A stretch of DNA of 64,000 nt from Terrimonas sp. (GTDB lineage: Bacteria; Bacteroidota; Bacteroidia; Chitinophagales; Chitinophagaceae): NCBI GenBank assembly GCA_016125075.1, contig WGMO01000010.1, positions 186,001 to 250,000 of the forward strand, written 5' to 3'. The notes under the pieces were generated by a model, which saw nothing but the letters and a program-made list of their open reading frames with translations, searched no databases and was not told the DNA's origin. Every line of letters starts with the position of its first letter. Position 1 is the first letter of the stretch. Both the position numbers and the translations under genes were made by a program. Positions 26,191-34,205 of this stretch are shown one piece after another.

Positions 26191-27604
26191 TTCCCACTTT
26201 CACTGCCAGGATCCCGTTCAGGTTACTCCTGATGATCATTTTCTCACCCAGGGGATAAATTCCAATGATATCCAGCTTATCAAGTCTCCCTTCCGTGAAG
26301 ATCCCATTAACCCATTCCCGGTTCATCTGGGCATTTGCCATCTTTATGGAGGTGTCGATATATTCGGAAAGGCTGAAACGGGTACTCTTCGCAATTTCAT
26401 TGATGATACCCCGATTGAATAACCACTCTGCGGTTTTGACCAACACGGTCTTTGTCTTTATATCAAAATCGAGATCCCGGATTCCCAGTTCCCGCTTTAT
26501 CAAATCATAATAGGGCTTACCCGTGAGGTAAGCGGTTCCGGCAGCTGACCCGGAAAAATTGATTTTTATGACTAACTTTTCATTGCCGGTTCCGTAGATC
26601 CTGGTTTCATTCAGGATAATATGTTTTTTAAGAGGTCCTTTTTTGAAATCAAAGCTTTTGCCCTTTAACTGGCTGTTCAATATGTTACTCAGTGAATCAT
26701 AGTTCAGTTGGGCATCCAGGAAAATATTGAATCCCGGAGCTGCAGCGCTCCTGGTAAGGTTGGGTAGCAATGTTTTTATTGCTTCGGGTTTTTCAAAACT
26801 CAGCACGGGCCTGGCTGATAACCCAAGGTTGATATTCAGTGAATCATTTTTAGCATAAAGATTGAAGAGTTTTAGGGCCAGTGGATTTATTTTCAACCAA
26901 CCCAAACCATAAAGGTCTTTGGGCATATTGATCTGGTTCCACAATGCCTGGATCTGGGGTTGAATATTAATCAGACCAAATGAATCAATGATCGCTTTTT
27001 TGGAGCCTTCCAGTTCCTCAATCATTCCTTTCATCACCTGGTTAGTAATATCCTGTCCCCAAAAGCAGACTGTACATTTATCTATTGGCAGGGGATCTCT
27101 CCTGAAAATTGTATTCTGAATCTGATAATCCGGCTTGATATCTATTTTAGTGGAGAATCCCACCTTTACCCTTCTTTCCCCTTCTGCAAATCCACATTTA
27201 CAGGGCGTGGTCCAGGGCGAGAGGACTGCATTCCCCAGGCAAAGCCGGCTGGAACCTATTATTTTATAATAACCGGTAAAATCCAGGTTAAGGGTATTCC
27301 CGCTGGCACTCAATTGCAATGGACCTCTCCTGAACTGGTATTTGTACCGTGTATCACAGGCGCTTTGCACCCAGTCTTCGGGCCAATGGGGAGAAGTGAA
27401 AACTGTATCAACATTATTTTCTGCAAGGGCATAAATCGGTTTCAGGTCAATTTGTATAGGGATATTGATTTCTGAATAAGGAAGTGAGTCTAATTTGAAA
27501 TTGGTTTGCGACAATAAAGGCTTATCGGGAATGATTTTTTTACTACAGGAGGAGATTACCAATGCGATTACGGGAACGAATATGAAATTGAAACTTTTAG
27601 CCAT
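26177..27604 (-). CDS. DUF4403 family lipoprotein
   Basis: A 475-residue protein with a lipobox-like signal end (VIALVISSC-SKK), predicting a lipid-anchored envelope protein. The body matches DUF4403, including SPHWPEDWVQSACDTRYKYQ and the long alternating beta-type segments. Function is unknown. It is 27 bp downstream of the DUF456 gene on the same strand, so probably co-transcribed with it. Confidence 0.82.
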   Translation of the reverse strand: MAKSFNFIFVPVIALVISSCSKKIIPDKPLLSQTNFKLDSLPYSEINIPIQIDLKPIYALAENNVDTVFTSPHWPEDWVQSACDTRYKYQFRRGPLQLSASGNTLNLDFTGYYKIIGSSRLCLGNAVLSPWTTPCKCGFAEGERRVKVGFSTKIDIKPDYQIQNTIFRRDPLPIDKCTVCFWGQDITNQVMKGMIEELEGSKKAIIDSFGLINIQPQIQALWNQINMPKDLYGLGWLKINPLALKLFNLYAKNDSLNINLGLSARPVLSFEKPEAIKTLLPNLTRSAAAPGFNIFLDAQLNYDSLSNILNSQLKGKSFDFKKGPLKKHIILNETRIYGTGNEKLVIKINFSGSAAGTAYLTGKPYYDLIKRELGIRDLDFDIKTKTVLVKTAEWLFNRGIINEIAKSTRFSLSEYIDTSIKMANAQMNREWVNGIFTEGRLDKLDIIGIYPLGEKMIIRSNLNGILAVKVGTIAF

Positions 27605-27631
27605 ATGCCAAAACTAAAAAATAAAGCCAGT

Positions 27632-28102
27632 TCAGATACTGGCAATGATATAATATAACATAGTGCTGCAGGCAACCAATTTAAGCAGGGAACCGAAAAG
27701 AAATCCAACAAAAGAACCCCATGCCGCTTTCAGGGCATGCCGGGAATCATTTTTTGCAATCATTTCTCCCAGAAAAGCACCCGCAAACGGGCCCAAAATC
27801 ACCCCCCAGGGCCCGATCCAGAAAGCAGCCAAAAACCCAAGCGTACACCCCCAGATACCATATCGGGTTCCCCCATATCTTTTTGTGCCCCAGATGGGAA
27901 TCAGATAATCCAGGACCAGGATCAGTAAAACGATGATTAACCAGATTACCAGGAATTTTGAGTTGAAAGGGTGAGGAGACCTCAGCTGCTGTAACCATAA
28001 ACCCAGAAAAGCGATAGGGGGGCCGGGCAGCAAAGGAAGCAGGCTGCCGGCAATACCGGTCACGACCAGTAAGATTCCCAGTGTGATCCATAACCATTCC
28101 AT
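27632..28102 (-). CDS. DUF456 family membrane protein
   Basis: A 156-residue integral membrane protein with about four hydrophobic helices rich in Gly and Pro. LLPLLPGPPIAFLGLWLQQL and GPWGVILGPFAGAFLGEMI are the DUF456 hallmarks. Role unknown. It is the first gene of a likely two-gene unit with DUF4403. The 203-bp spacer to dnaK contains no further gene that I can see. Confidence 0.85.
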   Translation of the reverse strand: MEWLWITLGILLVVTGIAGSLLPLLPGPPIAFLGLWLQQLRSPHPFNSKFLVIWLIIVLLILVLDYLIPIWGTKRYGGTRYGIWGCTLGFLAAFWIGPWGVILGPFAGAFLGEMIAKNDSRHALKAAWGSFVGFLFGSLLKLVACSTMLYYIIASI

Positions 28103-28305
28103 GGGTTAAAATTCAAATTTCCATTTACAATATCCAAATCCCATTTCCGGGAATGATGGGAATCGCAAACCTGGATTTCAGTAGCTTTTACCCGGGGTTT
28201 CAGACAAAAAGGAATAATACAATACCCAAACTGCCATTTTTACACCCTTGCTCCACATGGCATTATCATTGAGAATATCTTTTGAATCCTTAAATTCAAA
28301 ATAAT

Positions 28306-30219
28306 ATGGGAAAGATAATCGGAATAGATTTAGGAACTACAAACAGTTGTGTTGCCGTAATGGAAGGTAACGAGCCTGTAGTGATAGCCAATGACGAAGG
28401 ACGTCGTACGACCCCGTCTGTAGTGGCTTTTCTGAAAAATGGCGAAAGGAAAGTTGGTGACCCGGCAAAACGTCAGGCCATCACTAATCCGCATAATACT
28501 ATCATGAGCGTGAAGCGTTTCATGGGACGCCGGTATGATGAAGTGGGTGAGGAAATGAGCCATTGGAGCTATAAAGTGGCAAAAGGTGACAATAATACCG
28601 TTCGTATTGACATAGATGGCAGGTTATACACCCCGCAGGAAATAAGCGCCATGGTGCTCCAGAAAATGAAGAAAACAGCCGAAGATTACCTTGGGCAAGA
28701 GGTAACCGAAGCCGTTATTACCGTACCTGCCTATTTTAATGATGCACAGCGCCAGGCTACAAAAGAAGCAGGAGAAATAGCCGGTTTGAATGTACGCCGG
28801 ATCGTTAATGAACCGACAGCAGCCGCCCTGGCCTATGGACTAGACAAAGGCGGTAAAGATCATTATGTTGCTGTTTTTGACCTCGGTGGCGGAACCTTTG
28901 ATATTTCTGTGCTTGAACTGGGCGATGGCGTATTTGAAGTGAAATCAACTAATGGAGATACCCACCTCGGAGGTGATGATTTTGATAAAGTGATCATGGA
29001 CTGGCTGGCAGACGAATTCAAAAAAGACGAAGCGGTAGATCTTCGGAAAGATCCCATGGCTTTACAACGTCTGAAAGAAGCTGCCGAAAAAGCCAAAGTT
29101 GAATTGAGCTCATCTTCTGAAACAGAGATCAATCTTCCTTATGTGACAGCAATCGATGGAGTACCCAAACACCTTGTTAAAAAACTAAGCCGCAGTAAGT
29201 TTGAGCAGCTTGCAGATAATCTTTTTGCAAGATGTCTGAAGCCCTGTGAAGCTGCCCTGAAAGACGCCGGTCTGAAAGCATCCCAGATTGATGAAGTCAT
29301 CCTGGTGGGTGGTTCAACCCGTATTCCCAAAGTGCAGGAAATCGTAGAAAAATTCTTTGGTAAGAAACCCAATAAAGGAGTGAACCCCGATGAAGTGGTT
29401 GCCGTTGGCGCCGCTATACAGGGAGCTGTGTTGACAGGAGAAGTAAAGGATGTTCTCTTATTGGATGTTACTCCGCTCAGCCTGGGTATTGAAACCCTTG
29501 GAGGAGTGATGACGCCGCTGATACCTTCCAATACAACCATCCCGACAAAAAAATCTGAGACCTTTTCTACGGCTTCCGATAACCAGCCAGGGGTGCAGAT
29601 ACATGTTATCCAGGGTGAAAGAGGAATGGCAAAAGACAATAAAAGCCTGGGTATCTTCAACCTTGATGGCATTCCGCCAGCCCCCCGTGGTGTACCCCAG
29701 ATCGAAGTGATCTTTGATATTGATGCCAATGGTATCTTGCATGTTACGGCAAAAGATAAGGGTACCGGTAAAGAACAAAAAATCAGGATAGAAGCCGGTA
29801 GCGGCCTGACCAAAGAAGAAATAGAAAAAATGAAAGCCGAGGCTAAAGCCAATGAAGCAACCGATAAAATTGAAAGGGAAAGGGTTGAAAAACTGAATGC
29901 AGCAGATGCACTTGTTTTCCAAACCGAAAAGCAAATAAAAGAATACGGTGAGAAAATTCCTGCTGATAAGAAAGCTGCTATCGAAACAGCCGTTGGAAAA
30001 CTCAAAGAGGCACAAAAAGCGCAGGATCTCAACGCCATTGATACCGCTACCACTGAACTGAACAATGCATGGACCGCAGCCAGTCAGGATATTTATAATG
30101 CTACGCAGCAACAAGGGGCTGCACAACCGGGGCCGGAAGGGGCTGCCGGACCACAGGAACAGGGTGGTGACAGCAGTGGTGAGAATGTTACAGATGCCGA
30201 ATTTGAAGAAGTCAAATAA
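28306..30219 (+). CDS. dnaK: Chaperone DnaK (Hsp70)
   Basis: ATP-dependent cytoplasmic chaperone, 637 aa. The nucleotide-binding domain opens with [17 protein letters not shown] and contains [17 protein letters not shown] and [13 protein letters not shown]. The substrate-binding domain begins after [17 protein letters not shown], and an Ala/Gln/Gly-rich tail ends in DAEFEEVK. dnaJ and grpE are not adjacent, and no CIRCE-type repeat is visible upstream. A candidate promoter (TTG 28248-28250; TATCTTTTG 28276-28284) is imperfect in spacing and -7 form. A strong terminator follows. Confidence 0.98.
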   Translation: MGKIIGIDLGTTNSCVAVMEGNEPVVIANDEGRRTTPSVVAFLKNGERKVGDPAKRQAITNPHNTIMSVKRFMGRRYDEVGEEMSHWSYKVAKGDNNTVRIDIDGRLYTPQEISAMVLQKMKKTAEDYLGQEVTEAVITVPAYFNDAQRQATKEAGEIAGLNVRRIVNEPTAAALAYGLDKGGKDHYVAVFDLGGGTFDISVLELGDGVFEVKSTNGDTHLGGDDFDKVIMDWLADEFKKDEAVDLRKDPMALQRLKEAAEKAKVELSSSSETEINLPYVTAIDGVPKHLVKKLSRSKFEQLADNLFARCLKPCEAALKDAGLKASQIDEVILVGGSTRIPKVQEIVEKFFGKKPNKGVNPDEVVAVGAAIQGAVLTGEVKDVLLLDVTPLSLGIETLGGVMTPLIPSNTTIPTKKSETFSTASDNQPGVQIHVIQGERGMAKDNKSLGIFNLDGIPPAPRGVPQIEVIFDIDANGILHVTAKDKGTGKEQKIRIEAGSGLTKEEIEKMKAEAKANEATDKIERERVEKLNAADALVFQTEKQIKEYGEKIPADKKAAIETAVGKLKEAQKAQDLNAIDTATTELNNAWTAASQDIYNATQQQGAAQPGPEGAAGPQEQGGDSSGENVTDAEFEEVK

Positions 30220-30260
30220 GCATTACCGTTCGTTAAAGAACTTATTGCCGATATTTTACC

Positions 30261-30286
30261 AGCCCCCACTTCAGTGGGGGCTTTTA
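30261..30286 (+). terminator. Intrinsic terminator of dnaK
   Basis: AGCCCCCAC (30261-30269) pairs with GTGGGGGCT (30274-30282) around a TTCA loop, followed by a short T-run. It is GC-rich, with a very stable 9-bp stem. Confidence 0.9.
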
Positions 30287-30302
30287 TTTCAAATAACGGG
30301 AT

Positions 30303-30578
30303 ATGCTGGAAATCATAGCACTGTTTTTCTTAACTGGGCAGATCGGTCGCCTGGCCCTCCAAAAAGGATTAAAACCCATAACCTGGAAAATCCATACCAT
30401 CCTTTTATGGGTGGGGGGTGAAATGGCCGGTATTATCGTTGGGGTCTCATTATTCGGGCAAACAAACCTCACAGCCTCCCTGCTAACTGGCTATATCTTT
30501 GCAATCGCCACCTATATACTCTTAAGGTATAATCTGTACAGCCGCCCGGATCAGGAAGAACCGGGCAGAAGTAATTAA
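30303..30578 (+). CDS. Small membrane protein of unknown function
   Basis: A 91-residue protein with two or three hydrophobic helices (LEIIALFFLTGQIG, ILLWVGGEMAGIIVGVSLFG, LLTGYIFAIATYILL) and a charged C-terminus. The segment LALQKGLKPITWK followed by WVGGE resembles a family I associate with Bacteroidota genomes, which supports it as a real gene. It begins only 20 bp after the dnaK terminator with no clear promoter, so expression may come from readthrough. Function unknown. Confidence 0.6.
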   Translation: MLEIIALFFLTGQIGRLALQKGLKPITWKIHTILLWVGGEMAGIIVGVSLFGQTNLTASLLTGYIFAIATYILLRYNLYSRPDQEEPGRSN

Positions 30579-30630
30579 ATCAGGATCAATAAAAAAAAGC
30601 CTGGCTCATTTTGGCAATTTCAACGAATAA

Positions 30631-31071
30631 TCAATGCCCGTAAGTATCCCTGTAATAATAGGTGTCTCCCCCAAATGATTGCATGGTGCTTAAAACCAGG
30701 GTATTGTCGTCCAATTGGTCAATATTGAATACGGTAACGCCAATAGATAATTGTGTCTCATTTTGCGCAAAAGTCCAGATACCAGTGCCAATTACCTGAG
30801 GATCTGCTGCATTACATTTTGAAGCCCCTTCCTCAAAACTATAGGTGTTATTGCTTAAAAACTTAAAAATATCATCCTTGTCACAGGCATCCCAATTCGG
30901 AAAATCATCTACATAGACCCCGTTATTAATCCGCTCTTCGCTCTTCAACTGGATCCAGTTTTTTTGGGTCAGGAATTGGGAATTTGATTTTTTACTGTCC
31001 TTTTTGCAGGAACAGATCAAAACTAACGCGGCTACCAGGCCGGTAAGCAATAAATGACTGGTTTTTTTCAT
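30631..31071 (-). CDS. Small lipoprotein, lipocalin-like
   Basis: A 146-residue protein with a lipobox signal (LVAALVLICSC-KKD), so probably lipid-anchored. The mature part (LTQKNWIQLKSEERINNG, DIFKFLSNNTYSFEEG, GTGIWTFAQNETQLSI) has the pattern of Bacteroidota lipocalin-like lipoproteins, where a T-x-K-W-x-L opening and an F-x-x-N-x-x-Y-x-x-x-x-G strand recur. Ligand unknown. It appears to be monocistronic. Confidence 0.7.
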   Translation of the reverse strand: MKKTSHLLLTGLVAALVLICSCKKDSKKSNSQFLTQKNWIQLKSEERINNGVYVDDFPNWDACDKDDIFKFLSNNTYSFEEGASKCNAADPQVIGTGIWTFAQNETQLSIGVTVFNIDQLDDNTLVLSTMQSFGGDTYYYRDTYGH

Positions 31072-31253
31072 GGTATAGTTTAAGGATGACTGAACCGGAA
31101 GTGAAATTAATCAAGCTAAAGCTGAAAATCGAGAAAAAGAAAACAATAATTTTCAATTCCACTGTATAAAACAGAACAAGAATTGTGTTTAAGCCCCCTA
31201 ATTACCGTTAGTGTTTTCTTAAAGCCATTTAACAATTTTTCGGGTCTGAATAT

Positions 31254-31284
31254 TTGTAAAAATACAAAGTCTGTTGTATCTTTG
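31254..31284 (+). promoter_or_regulatory. Strong Bacteroidota-type promoter for the small basic protein gene
   Basis: TTG at 31254-31256 and a consensus TATCTTTG at 31277-31284, spacing exactly 20 bp. Predicted start near 31291. It explains part of the 360-bp stretch without a gene (31072-31431); upstream of it I see only AT-rich sequence. Confidence 0.7.
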
Positions 31285-31290
31285 CACCGC

Positions 31291-31431
31291 AATAAGCTGA
31301 GCAAGTTAGATATCAACTTCAGAAGAACGCAGACCGTAACCTAAACCAGCATGAAATTCAGCTTGCCCCTGGTTTTCTTACTTCCGTTTCGCTCAGATGA
31401 TTTATTAACGACAGATTAAAAAGGAGAATTT
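31291..31431 (+). ncRNA. Structured 5' leader of the small basic protein gene
   Basis: About 140 nt of untranslated leader with competing helices. AAGCTGA (31294-31300) can pair with TCAGCTT (31358-31364); the overlapping CTGAGC (31297-31302) can instead pair with GCTCAG (31391-31396). AAACCAG (31343-31349) can pair with CTGGTTT (31369-31375). It matches no riboswitch class that I recognise. Function as a cis-acting regulator or a processed small RNA is inference. Confidence 0.35.
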
Positions 31432-31638
31432 ATGAAGAGCATTCTTATGCAATCAACTGTGCAGTTGAACGAAGAAACAAAACATCAACTGGCAGAAGAA
31501 GTAAAGGAAACATTGGCAAATGATGCCAACGTTAACAACAACCGTAAAAAAAGAAATTTCACTGCCGCTGAAATGTGGAACCGGCACCGTAAGGGACGTT
31601 CCGCCAGCAGCATGATCCGTAAATGGAACTTAAGCTGA
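31432..31638 (+). CDS. Small basic protein of unknown function
   Basis: A 68-residue soluble protein. The N-terminal half is acidic and helical (NEETKHQLAEEVKETLAND); the C-terminal half is strongly basic (NNRKKRNFTAAEMWNRHRKG...RKWNLS), which suggests nucleic-acid or ribosome binding. ATG 31432 is preceded by AAGGAG at 5-nt spacing, a near-consensus SD that is rare among the genes of this window. It has its own promoter, leader and terminator and is therefore a monocistronic, probably well-expressed gene. Not ribosomal protein bS21, although similar in size and charge. Confidence 0.75.
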   Translation: MKSILMQSTVQLNEETKHQLAEEVKETLANDANVNNNRKKRNFTAAEMWNRHRKGRSASSMIRKWNLS

Positions 31639-31660
31639 TTTCTTTTATTGAAACGAGACC

Positions 31661-31687
31661 AACCCCGACATTTTGTTGGGGTTTTTT
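31661..31687 (+). terminator. Intrinsic terminator of the small basic protein gene
   Basis: AACCCCGACA (31661-31670) pairs with TGTTGGGGTT (31674-31683), one G-T wobble, 3-nt loop, followed by a T6 run. Confidence 0.88.
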
Positions 31688-31763
31688 CTTTCACATACCC
31701 TTAACATTCTTTATTTGTGCAATCAGGGCACCACTGGCATCTGTAGTGTAAAACCCAACACTT

Positions 31764-33221
31764 ATGCCCAGAAAATACCTCATGATGGTCACCATGCTGG
31801 CCCTGGCAGTCACCGCCTTTCTTTCATTCAGAACAACGCCCCAAAAACTCAAATCCTTTAAATTAATGGACGGCATGGGCGACACAACCATACCTGGCAA
31901 ACCTGATGCCCGGGGTTTCGAAGGAAAAACGACCGAAACCCAATTGGGCGTGATCCGTTTCAAAAGTGCACTGGATAATGACTACTATTTAAAAAATGCC
32001 CAGGATCATGAGGCCTATTTTTACCTGGAAGCAAAAATGGGAGATTTCAAGAATGATATTATAGCAAAAGTGCCGCTTAATATCGCCATCGTAATCGACC
32101 GTAGCGGTTCCATGTCTGGCGATAAGATCAGCTATGCCAAAAAAGCGGCTGAAGACATCATTCAAAGGCTTTCACCGGATGATTATGTTAGCGTCATTGT
32201 CTACGATGACGAGGTCGACCTGATCCAAGCTTCGATACGCGTCACCGATAAGGAAGCCATCCTTGCAAAAATCAGGAGGATCGAAACCGGCGGCTCAACA
32301 AACCTTTGGGGAGGCACGGAAAAAGGGTTTGAACAGGTAAGATCCGGCTATAAGAATCGTTATGTAAACAGGGTATTGCTGATCAGTGACGGGCTGGCGA
32401 ATGTTGGATTGACCAGCCAGTTTGAGATCCGGAAAAGGGTTTCTGCCTACCGGGAAAAGGAAGGTATCACGTTGTCCACTTTTGGGGTAGGGCTGGATTA
32501 TAATGAGATCCTGATGACCGATATGGCAGAATCGGGAAATGGGAACTATTATTTTATCAGTGCTCCCGATAAAATGGCATCACTGTTTGAAAAAGAATTA
32601 AACGGCTTATTGAACGTAGCTGCCCAGAATGCCGAGATCAGGATCCAGTTACCAAGGGGTATCAGCATCCAAAAAGGGTATGGCGTTAAATACGAAGAGT
32701 ACCCTGGTGAAATCAGGATCCAGTTAAGGGACCTGTTTTCTGAAGAAACAAAAGGTTGTTTATTTAAAATTGCAATCGACAGTTATGCCGATGTCCCCCT
32801 GCAATTACAATCAACACTCAGTTATGATGATGTGATGGACCAAAAAAGGAAAACCATGACCCATGAAAACAAATTGTTACCCACCACGGACAAAGATGTA
32901 TATACAAACCATTTTAACGAATGGGTACTGGCCCAGTCCGTTTTATACCGGGCAAATGAAAATATGGAAAATGCAATGCTGGAAGCCGACAAAGGCAATT
33001 ATGCAAAGGCCAGGGATCTGGTCAGGGATAACCAGGTTTTTCTAAGTGATAATAAGTCATACGTCGAAAAGTCAGAGGAACTTAAAAAGATGGAGCATAC
33101 CAATACCGGATATTATTCCGAATTGAAAAATGCGGAAACGATGAGCAGTGATTCTGTCAAATACATGCAAAAATCGAACCGGGCTTCATCTTATAAGATC
33201 AGAACCAAGAAGAGTAACTAA
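31764..33221 (+). CDS. VWA domain-containing exported protein
   Basis: A 485-residue protein with an N-terminal signal/anchor (residues 1-22). The von Willebrand factor A domain begins at about residue 104 and contains the MIDAS motif DRSGSMSG (about 112-119) with the later GGSTNLWGG and ISDGLANVG segments. MIDAS coordinates a divalent metal for ligand binding. A helical C-terminal region (about 395-485) is charged. Resembles the inter-alpha-inhibitor/YfbK type. Partner unknown. A strong hairpin follows. Confidence 0.85.
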   Translation: MPRKYLMMVTMLALAVTAFLSFRTTPQKLKSFKLMDGMGDTTIPGKPDARGFEGKTTETQLGVIRFKSALDNDYYLKNAQDHEAYFYLEAKMGDFKNDIIAKVPLNIAIVIDRSGSMSGDKISYAKKAAEDIIQRLSPDDYVSVIVYDDEVDLIQASIRVTDKEAILAKIRRIETGGSTNLWGGTEKGFEQVRSGYKNRYVNRVLLISDGLANVGLTSQFEIRKRVSAYREKEGITLSTFGVGLDYNEILMTDMAESGNGNYYFISAPDKMASLFEKELNGLLNVAAQNAEIRIQLPRGISIQKGYGVKYEEYPGEIRIQLRDLFSEETKGCLFKIAIDSYADVPLQLQSTLSYDDVMDQKRKTMTHENKLLPTTDKDVYTNHFNEWVLAQSVLYRANENMENAMLEADKGNYAKARDLVRDNQVFLSDNKSYVEKSEELKKMEHTNTGYYSELKNAETMSSDSVKYMQKSNRASSYKIRTKKSN

Positions 33222-33248
33222 AAGCCCGGTCACAGAGGGATAAAAACA

Positions 33249-33282
33249 GGGAAGCCGGTTATGAAAACCGGCTTCCCTTATA
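33249..33282. terminator. Hairpin terminator between the VWA gene and a convergent small gene
   Basis: GGGAAGCCGGTT (33249-33260) pairs perfectly with AACCGGCTTCCC (33266-33277) around a 5-nt loop: a 12-bp stem. The following tract is TTATATAAAAATTT, a weak U-run on the plus strand; A-rich sequence on the other side may let it serve the minus-strand small gene at 33298 too. Confidence 0.7.
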
Positions 33283-33297
33283 TAAAAATTTGGTTGC

Positions 33298-33453
33298 TTA
33301 CATGATTCTCATCGCTTTCACAAAAAATGTAGTAACAAAAGGTAACAGCAGGGTTAGCCACTCCCAATGACTGTAAATCGCAAAAATCAGGGCTGCTGTA
33401 GAAATAAAAAAACCTAACCAGGGTAAAAGTGTCGATTTCTTTTCTTGTTCCAT
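33298..33453 (-). CDS. Small two-helix membrane protein, 51 aa
   Basis: ATG 33453 to TAA 33298 encodes 51 residues. A charged start (MEQEKKS) precedes two hydrophobic helices, about 9-27 (LLPWLGFFISTAALIFAIY) and 32-45 (WLTLLLPFVTTFFV), and a basic end. A consensus -7 element TATTTTTG lies upstream on its strand (CAAAAATA at 33468-33475), and the strong hairpin at 33249-33277 lies downstream. Start, promoter, hydrophobic pattern and terminator together support a real gene. Function unknown. Confidence 0.6.
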   Translation of the reverse strand: MEQEKKSTLLPWLGFFISTAALIFAIYSHWEWLTLLLPFVTTFFVKAMRIM

Positions 33454-33492
33454 GAATGTTAATTTTTGCAAAAATAGGAAAGCAGGGGCAAA

Positions 33493-34023
33493 TTACGAAT
33501 TAGCATTTTTCTGTAAAGACCGATATCCTGAAAAAAGCAGGATGGACCCGGCTAGTACAACACCCGACAGGGCCAGTATCCATTTGCTGAAAACAAAAAA
33601 ATGATACACAGTAAAACTATCTCCGATTTGGGGTTGATCCATCCATTTGAGTAAATAGTGGTTTTCTGCAATGTCAAAGGCCCAGGCCAGGGTCTGAAGC
33701 AATGCAGCCCCCCACAGGATATTTTTAAATATCCCCCGAGCCGTCTTTTCCCGGGCCATCATACAGAGGCTGGCGATTCCCGGGTAACAACCCGCCATAA
33801 AAATATAATCAAAATGCAGGTGGTAACTGAGGATGACAGCTACTTTTTCATCCATGCCCCTAAAGATCTGTTCAATTTTTTCCGAAGGATAAAAAAGCTC
33901 CAGCCCAAAAATGGAAATTGGATTTCCAGCATAAACCAGGTCGGGTTCCATCCATTTCATGGCAAAGGAACTGGCAATAAAGAGACCAAAACAAAAAAAG
34001 AATAGTTTTTTCCAGCGTATCAT
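33493..34023 (-). CDS. Integral membrane protein of unknown function
   Basis: A 176-residue protein from ATG 34023 (MIRWKKLFFFCFG); the frame extends to 34068 but only through non-ATG codons. About four hydrophobic helices: residues 5-22, 65-85, 103-122 and 142-162. A large extracytoplasmic loop follows helix 1. No family recognised. It is divergent from malQ across a 182-bp spacer that holds a perfect inverted repeat. Confidence 0.65.
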   Translation of the reverse strand: MIRWKKLFFFCFGLFIASSFAMKWMEPDLVYAGNPISIFGLELFYPSEKIEQIFRGMDEKVAVILSYHLHFDYIFMAGCYPGIASLCMMAREKTARGIFKNILWGAALLQTLAWAFDIAENHYLLKWMDQPQIGDSFTVYHFFVFSKWILALSGVVLAGSILLFSGYRSLQKNANS

Positions 34024-34109
34024 ACCGTTATTTTTTTCCGAAATCGTTTGCAGAAGATTTACTGTCAAAAGTCAGCTTTTTTGATCTGGAATTTTCATTA
34101 TTTTAGCAA

Positions 34110-34126
34110 TGTGTACAAAGTACACA
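34110..34126. promoter_or_regulatory. Putative operator upstream of malQ (perfect inverted repeat)
   Basis: TGTGTAC-AAA-GTACACA, two perfect 7-bp arms around 3 bp, about 80 bp before the malQ ATG and about 87 bp from the divergent membrane gene. A related degenerate copy lies at 13380-13396 before the maltodextrin transporter/amylase pair. Such spaced palindromes are typical of dimeric repressor or activator sites; the cognate regulator is not in this window. Confidence 0.5.
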
Positions 34127-34205
34127 CAAACTTAGGGTCAGATAGACTTGGATAGATTGCTTGCTTCCTCGACATTTGTCCCTCTTATATACCCAACCAA
34201 CTGGC

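Noticed and set aside
28171-28200. Inverted-repeat-like TCCCAT...ATGGGA segment upstream of dnaK as a CIRCE or other heat-shock operator
   Set aside because: It does not match CIRCE (TTAGCACTC-N9-GAGTGCTAA), is imperfect, and lies more than 100 bp from the gene.
29139-30065. 308-aa minus-strand ORF (and a second, 222-aa frame) inside dnaK
   Set aside because: Antisense shadow of a certain gene; Ser/Leu/Phe-rich composition typical of reverse-frame dnaK, no family features.
31116-31316. 66-aa minus-strand ORF in the 360-bp spacer
   Set aside because: It covers the consensus promoter at 31254-31284 and has no motif or plausible start signal.
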